From positions 82,029,753 to 82,093,752 of the forward strand of contig NC_092087.1 of assembly GCF_045679555.1 (NCBI RefSeq): 64,000 nucleotides of DNA, written 5' to 3'. Positions within the stretch are counted from its first letter, which is position 1; each line of letters begins with the position of its first letter. The stretch is from Salvelinus alpinus (lineage: Eukaryota > Chordata > Actinopteri > Salmoniformes > Salmonidae). Position numbers and translations under genes: made by a program. Positions 1 through 10,200 of this stretch are shown piece after piece. The notes beneath the pieces were generated by a model. That model worked only from the letters and a program-made list of their open reading frames with translations. It was not told the origin of the DNA and searched no databases.

Positions 1-175
1 TGGCCACACACACATGTACACACATACATGGCCACAAACACAGGTACACACACGTACACACAAACATGGCCACACACACGTACACACATACATGGCCACA
101 AACACACGTACACATGGCCACACACACACACAGGTACACACACAGGTACACACACAGGTACACAGAAACAGACAG
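1..175. repeat. CA-rich tandem repeat with TGGCCA motif
   Basis: Imperfect tandem repeat of (CA)n runs broken by GTACAC and ATGGCCAC, to about position 175. It would lie in intron 11 or further downstream of the leftward C3-like gene. The open frame over it, rich in His and Thr, is a by-product of the repeat. Confidence 0.85.
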
Positions 176-221
176 GCAAAGTTTTGCTTATGAACACTAA
201 GAACCGATAGTTGTTATAACT

Positions 222-1216
222 GCTTAGGACATTACTGAGGGTGGATATAGCTGGTTATACTTGATTACAAGCACCATTAGCTCTACTGAGTGTGATTATA
301 GAAGGTTGTAGCTGGTTATAAGCCCTGTTAGGGGTACTTACAGTGATGGTCTGCGGGTGTATCTCAGTAAGCATGTTATAAGCACCATTAGCTTTAGTGA
401 GGGTGGTTATAGCAGGTTATAACAGGTTACAAGCCCTGTTAGGGGTACTTACAGTGATGGTCTGCGGGTGTATCTCAGTAAGCATGTTATTAGCACCATT
501 AGCTTCAGTGAGGGTGGTTATAGCAGGTTATAACAGGTTACAAGCCCTGTTAGGGGTACTTACAGTGATGGTCTGCGGGTGTATCTCAGTAAGCATGTTA
601 TAAGCACCATTAGCTTTAGTGAGGGTGGTTATAGCAGGTTATAACAGGTTATAAGCCCTGTTAGGGGTACTTACAGTGATGATCTGCGGGTGTATCTCAG
701 TAAGCATGTTATAAGCACCATTAGCTTTAGTGAGGGTGGTTATAGCAGGATATAACAGGTTATAAGCCCTGTTAGGGGTACTTACAGTGATGATCTGCGG
801 GTGTATCTCAGTAAGCATGTTATAAGCACCATTAGCTTTAGTGAGGGTGGTTATAGCAGGATATAACAGGTTATAAGCCCTGTTAGGGGTACTTACAGTG
901 ATGATCTGCGGGTGTATCTCAGTAAGCATGTTATAAGCACCATTAGCTTTAGTGAGGGTGGTTATAGCAGGATATAACAGGTTATAAGCCCTGTTAGGGG
1001 TACTTACAGTGATGATCTGCGGGTGTATCTCAGTAAGCATGTTATAAGCACCATTAGCTTTAGTGAGGGTGGTTATAGCAGGTTATAACAGGTTATAAGC
1101 CCTGTTAGGGGTACTTAGTGATGGTCTGCGGGTGTATCTCAGTAAGCATGTTATAAGCACCATTAGCTTTAGTGAGGGTGGTTATAGCAGGTTATAACAG
1201 GTTATAAGCCCTGTTA
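222..1216 (-). repeat. 111-bp minisatellite derived from the exon 11/intron 11 junction of the C3-like gene
   Basis: The motif GGGGTACTTA recurs at 331, 442, 553, 664, 775, 886, 997 and 1108, so the unit is exactly 111 bp, with a decayed copy at about 222-330. Read on the minus strand, each unit repeats about 42 bp of the 3' end of C3-like exon 11 (ATCATCACT then the donor) plus about 69 bp of following intron. The copies carry ATCACT|GTAAGTACC, while the true exon carries ATCACT|GTGAGTACC. The copy nearest the exon (at about 1108) lacks two bases and with them the donor GT. As 111 is 37 codons, the array is open on the minus strand and gives a 37-residue peptide repeat. Confidence 0.93.
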
Positions 1217-1227
1217 GCGGTACTCAC

Positions 1228-4200
1228 AGTGATGATCTGAGGGCCTAGCTCAGCAGGCATGTTGATGGCGGTCCTGATGGTGCCAAGGTGGCTGGTGATT
1301 GGGTTGGCCAGGAGGCTCACCTGGACTGGGACGTTATGAGCCGGGGAACCATCCTGGAAACTCACCTGGATCTGAAGAACACCGTTAGAACCCGTTAGAA
1401 GGTAACCTGATCCACCATCCTGACCACTGCGCTCTCGTTTCTTTTAACAGAATGTAAGCTTGTGAGATGAGGATGGTAGAACGAGGCTAGTTAGAGATAT
1501 AAACACTTTAGACTTGGATCTGAACCACATTCTCTTATCACAGAATTATATTATTATATTGCATCTCTATGGCTCTTATCTCCAACGACTCATAATTCAT
1601 TCAAATAAGGTTGATCCTTTCTGTCTATAAAGCGTTGATGTTGTGACATTACCATAACGTCGAAGGGCAAGCCAGGCTTGTAGTACTTTGGTGTGTCTAT
1701 GAAGGAGAGGACGTACGGGGACTCCACTATCTTAATACCAGACTTCTCTGCCTCCACCAGGTCACTGCCTATAGAGGAGTAGAAAGATACAAGACTGTGT
1801 TAGCCCGCTGAGTCAAAGTTTAGGCATTAGCTTGGGGAGCTAACACAAGTCTTTAGGTCTCAAGCAAGGTTTTAAATCAATCCTACCATAGTTTGATCGA
1901 CTGGGTTCTAACCTAGGCATTAGCTTGGGAAGCTAACGTGAGTCATCAGGTTTTGGATAGCCTGCATCTGACCTTCTTCATTCAAAGGTCCATTGTAATT
2001 TAATTCAACTCAACTTAATTCAATAAAACTTTATTGACCTTACCTGATTTGGTCAGCACTGAGGCCTTGACGTAAATAGAGCTTCCAACCAGGGAGCGGA
2101 GGTCGGGGTAGGCCTTCCTGATCTCCGCCATGGTCAATGTAGCGGTGCCTTGCTGCAGCTGAAATGAAGGAAGGAAAATGGCGGTTGTTGTATGTTTACA
2201 CTTTACGCTGAATTGATCTCCCTTTGATGTGTGAGGTGTGTATGACTTTAAGTTGCGGAAAAGGTCTAGCACTTCATAATGTAGTGTACTACCAGTACTC
2301 ACATTGGTGACCTGCTTGACCGATGGTAACCTCCTCTTCTCCTTGTTCACCTCCACCCCAAACATCACGTAGGCCGTTCCCTGGACATCTTCGCCATACA
2401 GGTATCTGTGACCATAGAAATACAATGACTAGAATGGTCTCACCATACAGGTAGATGAGACCATAGAAATACAATCACTAGAACGTCCTCACCATACAGG
2501 TAGCTGTGACCATAGAAATACAATTACTAGAACGGCCTCACCATACAGGTAGCTGTGACCATAGAAATAGAATGACTAGAACGGCCTCACCAAACAGACA
2601 GCTGTTACCATAGAGCTAGAATTACTGGAACGGACATTTCCATTCAAGTCAACAGTCATTCTATGATGGGTGAGTTATTTTTGTGACAATTATTCATTAT
2701 CACAACTATTATTACAGTGTTAATGCCGCTTTCACGTCCTGTCGGGAAACTGACGTTTCTGACTTGCTTACTCGTTGTAGAACGATAATACCCGCGTTTC
2801 CCACCTGGGAAGCATCAGAATCAACCAATAGGAAGCTCTCCGCAAATAACTTAAGTTCATTTTAACTCTGAGGTGCCGAGTATCCGAAATGTCATGAACC
2901 CGGCATTAGTAACACTTTGTCTGAAGGGTACCTACATAAAGGTTTCATAAGCCATACATAACACATTAATAAGCAATACAGTAGGTCTACATTAGTGTTA
3001 CTAACCTGGCTGTGATCTCCACCACCAGCTCAGTATCATCCAGACTGAGGAAGGGTTTCTTGGGAGTCAGTGTGACATTGAAAGCAGGCAGCACTGCAAC
3101 AGAGCATCGTGTTAGCTCCCCAAGCTTCTGCCCAGGCTTTAGCTCAACGAGTAATCATATGGAGAGGGAACCACGTTGAATGACATACAGGCACGCACAC
3201 ACATATTTACAAAGCTCTTCCACCTACCGTATTTCTTCACCTCAAACTCACTACTGAATTTGTTCGGTTGCCAGTTGTCAAATTTTGCAATGATCTTCCA
3301 CGTTCCCTCACTATGACAGACACACACAAACACGTATTAGCATTAGTAAATGGCAGTAGGATAGTGGTAACACTTTGTATGGACATCCTCTTCATACAGT
3401 ATTCCAAGCATATTTATAACGGCTTATGAGTTATAACTGCTCATAATGACTACATTCATAGAGCATTATGACCAGGCGGCATAATGATTTATAAAGCAAA
3501 GTGTTACATATTTGAAAACCAGGCTAGAATCCTCATACCAGGCTAGAATCCTCATACCAGGCTAGAATCCTCATACCAGACTAGAATCCTCATACCAGGC
3601 TAGAATCCTCATACCAGGCTAGAATCCTCATACCAGGCTAGAAACCTCATACCAGGCTAGAATCCTCATACCAGGCTAGAATCCTCATACCAGGCTAGAA
3701 ACCTCATACCAGGCTAGAATCCTCACACCAGGCTAGAAACCTCATGATGTTCTTGACTTACTTGACTATGTCAGGTAGAACGTGAGTATCAGCAAAGATT
3801 CCATTCTTGGCTCTGGTCCTGGAGATCTGTTTCACTACGACGCCGTCTGAATTCTGACACACACACACACACACCTTAAATCGCACATTTCTAAAACATA
3901 ATGAAGTGTTACTTTATATCATTTAAGACATGTAGGCTAATGGGCATGTGATGAACTTTTAGCTACCTGGAATTCAATGGTGATGGAGCCGTTGAAGGCC
4001 TGGAAGGTAGGTGCAGACACAAAGGCCCTGCATAGTACTGCAGAGAGCGAGAGCAGGGGAGAGATCAGACAGACAAATAAAGAGAGAGACGCTTTTCATC
4101 ATTCACATGAACCTAACATGTCATTGGGAACACTTCCTTTTTCCCTCTCCCCCATCCCCCTTACCAGTGTCTCCAGGTTTGTAGAGGGGCTTGTCTGTCT

Positions 4201-6078
4201 GGATGAAGATGTATCCAGAGTGGAAGGAGACCATGACAACCTGTTCAGCTACGTGGTAGCCCCCAAACTCTGCTTTCACATTCACATACTGGTTCCTGGA
4301 GGACTCCTCGTTCCCCTTGTCCAGATGCTCTGAAGGGAGCTGGGAGGGGAAGAATAAGTCTTTTATAAGCAGATATTAGCCTTTAGAATGTCTTGGGGGT
4401 TCAGGAAAAGTGGCAGTTGTTTATTCTGGATCATTAAGACACTATAATAAGGCATTATAAGGGGGACATACATACTCATGACAAGTCTGAATCACCTGTA
4501 TGGTCTACTCTTGAGGGTGAGGTGTATTGAACTGAATCTAATGGAATCACCTGTATGGTCTTGAGGGTGTGCTGAATTGAACTGATGATCTTGAAGTGAA
4601 CTGAATCACCTTTATGATCTTGAGGGTGTAGTGAACTGAATCACCTTTATCTTGAGGGTGTAGTGAATTGAATCACCTTTATGATCTTGAGGGTGTGGTA
4701 GCTGTTCGCCGGGCCGAGTGTGACAGTGTCCTGCAGGAGCTTAGTCCCCCCCCCCGGGAAGTTATGGACTGTTATGGTGACGGTTACAGGGCTGTTGAGG
4801 CCATGGGACTCTAAATAGATAGACTCCTCACTGTCTGTTCTCAGAATGTTAGGGGCTAGGAGGATGAACCTGGGGTGAGGGATGGGAGGGGGAGAAGAGA
4901 GGAGGCGAGGGAGGGGGTACATGAGGAGCAGGGATGAGAGGGAGAACAGGGAGAGGATTAAGGAGGGAGAGGAAAAGAGAGTGAGAAGATAAAGTTATTT
5001 TAAAATCTTACCCATTTGGCAAACTTTGACATGCATACAGTAGAGTAGTATTTTAGTAACTGATAGGAGTGCCTTTTGTGTTTATCTGGATACTTTTGGG
5101 AACACTGTACCTTGGTTCCAGACTGGTGTGGTCCTTCGGATTTCTTTCACTGTAAATAAATGAGGCATTGTTTTTTTCCTTTAATGCCAACATTTGGTAG
5201 TACATTTGGTAGGTTCAACAAGGTAGAGAAGATTCTGTACTTACTCATGAAGACCAAAATAATCATCATGGTCCATATATTGAAATCTGAATGGGCACAT
5301 TGAGTGTTATATACATTTCAGAAAAATGCAATTGTTCTTAGACTGATATTACTAATAATACATTATTGATCATGATTACATATTGCAGTTACGTGTAATT
5401 GTGAATTAGAAATATAGTGAATTTTTAGATTTGGGCTGAATTAGAATGAATAGAATTCGAATTTTAGAGATAATAACCATAGACCCTACCGGTGGCGACC
5501 CCATGAACCCGGTCGCATCCTAAAAAGTTGAGTAATACATCTGTTAAAAACGTATAAGTCAGGGAGTCCAGTTTAAAACAGCCCAGAAGCAAGTAAAAAA
5601 TAACATTTTTTTTTGTATTTTGAGTATTCCACTGTGTAATATACAACCCCAAGAAATCACACCTGTCAGCAGTCAAGTTAAAGAAATAGCGCGTTCAGTA
5701 GAGAGCAGAAACTTAGTACCCTCTACGGCAGCAAAGTGAACAGTTGAGAAAGGAAAACTTAGTACCCTCTACGGCAGCAAAGTGAACAGTTGAGAAAGGA
5801 AAACTTAGTACCCTCTACGGCAGCAAAGTGAACAGTTGAGAAAGGAAAACTTTAGTACCCTCTACGGCAGCAAAGTGAACAGTTGAGAAAGGAAAACTTT
5901 AGTACCCTCTACGGCAGCAAAGTGAACAGTTGAGAAAGGAAAACTTTAGTACCCTCTACGGCAGCAAAATGAACAGTTGAGAAAGGAAAACTTACAGCAC
6001 TCGGCGGTTGAACATCTGGGCACAACAGCTACAGAAAACACAAAGCAACAAAATGTGGAGCAGTGTTCCCTTCGCCAT
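1228..6078 (-). CDS. c3: Complement component C3-like, N-terminal part (exons 1-11; gene continues past the left edge)
   Basis: C3 is the central secreted complement protein, cleaved to C3a and to C3b, which binds targets through a thioester. Coding exons on the minus strand are 6078-5996, 4869-4677, 4339-4165, 4037-3967, 3853-3762, 3310-3228, 3093-3006, 2405-2303, 2158-2044, 1768-1653 and 1371-1228. All have AG/GT borders and together give 421 codons in one frame. Several exon lengths (193, 71, 83, 103, 116) equal those I recall for human C3. Residues about 1-21 are a signal peptide ([14 protein letters not shown]). MG1 follows ([20 protein letters not shown]), then MG2 with the family motif [18 protein letters not shown], and then MG3-MG4 ([14 protein letters not shown]). 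The thioester, anaphylatoxin and alpha-chain cleavage site lie outside the window, so C4 or C5 is excluded only by overall similarity. Teleosts carry several C3 paralogues, and which one this is cannot be told. Confidence 0.9.
2394..2637 (-). repeat. 49-bp minisatellite derived from the intron 7/exon 8 acceptor of the C3-like gene
   Basis: Five head-to-tail 49-bp units, the first overlapping the true start of exon 8 (2405). The minus strand reads CTATGGTCACAG|ATACCTGTATGGCG at the real acceptor and CTATGGTCACAG|CTACCTGTATGGTGAG in the copies. Acceptor-like sites are therefore repeated upstream of the real one. The unit farthest from the exon is the most diverged. Confidence 0.88.
2907..3003. 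mobile_element. Short MITE-like element abutting the exon 7 donor
   Basis: About 97 bp bounded by AGTAACACTTTG on the left and TAGTGTTACT on the right. It belongs to the same TAACACTTTG-ended family as the copy at 3367-3507. Its right end lies inside the first bases of intron 7 of the C3-like gene. Confidence 0.5.
3367..3507. mobile_element. MITE with perfect 11-bp terminal inverted repeats
   Basis: 141 bp starting GTAACACTTTG and ending CAAAGTGTTAC, a perfect 11-bp inverted repeat, with an AT-rich interior and no coding capacity. It lies in intron 5 of the C3-like gene. Superfamily not assignable by eye. Confidence 0.6.
3518..3744. repeat. 19-bp tandem repeat in intron 5 of the C3-like gene
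   Basis: About 12 copies of ACCAGGCTAGAATCCTCAT with an AATCC/AAACC variant, ending about 17 bp from the exon 5 donor at 3761. Confidence 0.93.
5711..5993. repeat. 46-47-bp minisatellite ending at the exon 1 donor of the C3-like gene
   Basis: Six copies of a unit containing CTTAGTACCCTCTACGGCAG and GTTGAGAAAGGAAAA. The last copy runs into the exon 1 splice donor. On the minus strand the donor reads GCTGTAAGTTTTCC and each unit carries the related ACTAAGTTTTCC, so one unit edge coincides with the splice site. Confidence 0.9.
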
Positions 6079-6217
6079 CTTGAGAGTGAATGGAACTAAA
6101 CTCTCATGACACTGGGGACAGAACTCTTTCACACAGAGACAACACACACTCCCCCTTGGATCCCAGCCACCAAAGAGTGTGCTATTTTGGCAGACTATAT
6201 TCAAGCAATACCCACCC

Positions 6218-6225
6218 CTTTTATA
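6218..6225 (-). promoter_or_regulatory. TATA box of the C3-like gene
   Basis: TATAAAAG on the minus strand, directly preceded by CCAAT, about 140 bp upstream of the start codon at 6078. A TATA-driven promoter fits an inducible liver-type secreted protein. No cap site was determined. Confidence 0.55.
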
Positions 6226-6231
6226 ATTGGT

Positions 6232-7280
6232 GAATACAATTGCTAACCAAACGCAGCTAAGCTTCAAATATGCTAAGAGGTCAGTTGCTTTTGTAATCCT
6301 GTAACATACCCCAAATAGTATGCCTCCTCTGCATGTGTGTGTGTAGCAAAGACAGAACATTTGATATTCCCAATATGAATCATACATCACTGGGATCCAT
6401 GGCTGTGCATTATTTTCTCAGTTATCTTGATCATGGCTTATAATTTCTATAAAGAAAATACAAAAACGACATTGATTTACAGCGAGACCCGCAAAGGACC
6501 GGATATTTATCAGATTAAATGAAATGTACATGTATTTCCAAGAGCAACGTGGATATACACTGCATATCAGAGGACAACTGTTTTCAATGACATTCGCATA
6601 ATCACTCCAATCTGTATAATACACGACTTCTACACAAATCAATAAAACTGGAAAATAACCTCTTGCCTATGGTTATATATGGTGAAAACATTCTGTTGTA
6701 AAACACTTTGTGTTGTTAATACATACTGTACCTTCAGTCCCAGTCTCCCACACACACATTTTGGCCATAGAGCAAAGTGTCTCGTAGCCTGTTGACACCA
6801 GACTGAATGCAGGGCTCACCACTGTTTCAATAGAAAGTGGGTACACATGGATGCGCATCACAATGATAACATATAAACTGGAGACAACCTAGTCACCATT
6901 TTGAATACATTCTATTGACACAGAAGCGCTACTGTACCTAGCAAAAGTGTCGCAGTGATAGCTAACTAACTAGCTTATCATTTTGGCGAACTATGGGGCA
7001 AAACAATTCACAAATGTACCGTTAATTAGCCAACGGAAAATCTCTTTTGCGAGCAAACACTGCAGCGGGTTCTATGGCATCTCCACTTTCCAAGCATATT
7101 GAGCTCAGCATTCAGTCTGTTTTAACCAGGCTAAAGGTATTGTTTGTCTAACACAAAGTCAACAGTCCATCCTCATACTCCTAGGTCTGGCTTCAGGGTG
7201 ATGTTTACCATAGGTACAGATCAGATTCCCCTCCCCCAACCTTAACCATTTAGTGGAGGAAAGTGAAAACTGACTCAAGA
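6232..7280. other. Intergenic: C3-like upstream region and YJU2B downstream region
   Basis: No convincing gene. Short open frames at 6418-6861 have no recognisable domain. The part from about 7185 to 7310 resembles a dispersed salmonid repeat (GATCAG...AACCTTAACCAT...GATCAGCATCTAGGGG) and runs into the last codons of YJU2B. Confidence 0.6.
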
Positions 7281-10200
7281 TCAGCATCTAGGGGAAACTT
7301 CCCCCGACACCCCGGGGTCAGAGTCGGAGGAGTCGCTGTAGTCTGCAACCAGTGACGTCCTCAACACCCCAGAGCGACTACTGTCATGGTCCTCCAGCAC
7401 TGTCCCACAATCCTCTCCTTTCGATCGTCCTCTGTCCTCTTCTTCTGTGGTGGTGTTAAGAATCTGCATCTCCAGAGAACTCATGTGAGTTTCAACCATT
7501 TCCAGTCTCTGCTCAGGCTGTGCAACTCCCAAATCTGTCCCCCCAGTCCTTTGTGTTTGTGCAACGTGTAACTCCTTCCCCTTCGGCGAGAGACTGTTTC
7601 CTAGATCATTGGTTCCTGGGTCTGATTTCCTGCGGGTGACTGTAGCGCAGGCCTCTGGTTTGTTCCCAGAGCCCTCGGTCCTCCTGTGGATAACCACACA
7701 CACACTATCAATCAACTGTGTCGCAAATATGGGGAACCCACTGCAACAGGTTAGCACAACAACAAGGTGGCTTAGGTTACATGAACATTACTGGGCCTGT
7801 TTTCACAAAGCGTTTCAGAGTAGGAGTACTGATCTAGGGTCAGGTCCCTCCTGTCCATGTCATCTTATTCATTATCATCTAGAAGGGAAAACTGATTCAT
7901 ACTTTATGATGTTGACAGATCCACTAGCATTCATGTAAATTGTAAAGTCTTTTGACTGTGAAGTCTATTTAGTTGTGTGTCGGGCCCAAGGAAGATTATC
8001 TGTCGTCAGCAAATGGGAAAATTCAAATTCACCCATTCATTGACCTACCTCCTTATGAGACTGTGTGGGTTCGGGGAGGAGGCTTGGGGACCCAGGGCTT
8101 TGGCCACAGCAGCACCTTTCCCCTGTAGGCCCAGCTTCTGAAGTAGGCTGCCTGCAGCGCTACCTGGTGGCAGAGTGGGGGAACTGAACCAGGAGCGGCT
8201 AGAGATCTCCTTCCGCTTGTAGTTCTGCCTGTCATCGTAGGCTAGAGGAAGGGGATGAGGAGAGGAGGAGGCATGGTGTTCTTTTATGAAAAAGTAGTGT
8301 GTGTGTGTGTATGTGTGTATGTATGTGTGTGGACTTGCCTGTGTTATAGTGTGTATGAACAGTGTGTGATTGAGAGTCTGGTTTCGAGTGCATTATTATT
8401 CTCTGTGTGTGTGGTGTACATGCCCACTTACAGTCAGGAGCTGTGTAGGTGAGCAGTGCTGCTAGTTTCTTGTCCTCCTCTTTCTCAGGCAGCAGAGGGA
8501 TGGACAGATTTGTCCTCTTTCTCACGGCGTTGTCTTTCTCCTCCTCCTCCGCCATCACTTTCTTCTCAGTCTGCGTATTAGATCAGTGGAGATGAACAGT
8601 TAAGTCAGCAGCCCTGAAGACAGACCTACACCTATCCACCCTATTCACACAACGTACATGCTATCCAGTTACGCAAGTCCCATTGAGATACATCTCTTTT
8701 ACAAGGGGCTTCTCGCATCCTCGCCGCCTTTTAAACCATACGGGAGGAAAAACTTCCAGGGTCCCTCCACACTGACCTACTTCTCCAATGCGTTTTAAGG
8801 AGGCAAGGACAAAGGATACGAGGAATCAAGGATAGACTATTTGACAAAGAGTCCAAGTAATTCCATGGGCGAATCCCAATCCTCTCTCTTTCCTCCTGAA
8901 GTGTGCACTCGTTCACTACTCCCCACAAATGTAAAAGCATTGGATTGGTGTAGGCATGGCTAGAAAAAGTGTACACTTCAGGAGAAAGGTAGAGAATCTA
9001 AATGTGGCCTCGAGTGCATTGTAAATTGTAATTACTTCGCTACTATGGACCATTTATTGCCTTACCTCCTCACGCCATTTGCACACACTGTATATAGACT
9101 TTATTTTTGTTTCTATTGTGTTATTGACTGTACATTTGTTTGTTCCATGTGTAACTCTGTGTTGTTGTTTGTGACGCACTGCTTTGCTTTATCTTGGCCA
9201 GGTCGCAGTTGTAAATGAGAACTTGTTCTCAACTAGCCTACCTGGTTAAATAAAGGTGAAATAAAATCAAATAAATAAACAGTTATGATCTGAATACAGT
9301 GCAGTGCATTTACCCTGAACTTCCTGCGGAGCTTGCTGTTGAGTATGAAGTCGTCCTTCCATCCAGCCTGGTGATCCTGTAGCTCAGACAGAGAGGGAAG
9401 AGCCTTCCTCAGTTTCTCCTTGTCCTTACCACCGTGGTCCAGCTTATACATGGGATCTGTCTCCAACTTCTCCTTCTCACTACGCTCTGGGGAGACACAC
9501 AGAAGGAGCAGGGACGGGAAAGGAGGGGGGGGATAGGGGGGTGGTAGAGAGGGAAATAAGTGGGGTAGGTGAGAAAAGAAGAGAGCACATGAGCGATAAA
9601 GAAAGGGAAGACAATGATGCCTAAGAAATGAGCAGACAAGACACAGGAATGGAGAAATAAATGAACTGATATCCATAGTGCCATTGTTGAAAGACAATTG
9701 GAGTCCATTCTGTTTTGGGGTTTGACGTATTAAAGAATAAGAGGTCACTAAAAGTTCGCTGAGGTCAAATGTCATTAGTTGCCAGGGATGAGGATGTTCG
9801 TTGACGGCCATGTCCCATCCTTCCTCTCACACACACACACACACACCTAACAAAATGTAAGGTCAACGAGGAGAAATAAGTTACCTGTAGTGAGGATCTG
9901 TTCATTGTCAGCCATGTCCCATCTCTCCTCCTTCCGCTGCGCACCGCACACGATGACGTAATCACAGGTGGCTGGGTCCGTCTGCATCTCAATGTAGTTC
10001 ACACACAGGTGACACTTCATCCGGAACCTGAAGAGGAGCACACAGGTAAACACGCACAGATGTATGTACTGGCCTTCAGTGTGTCTGATTGAGATGTGTC
10101 TGGTCTTACCTGTAGATTGGCGTGGTGTAGTAGGTCCCCACTTTCTTCTTCTCAGCGTTATAACGTACACCTGAGTGACACAAACGTATGATAAGAAATG

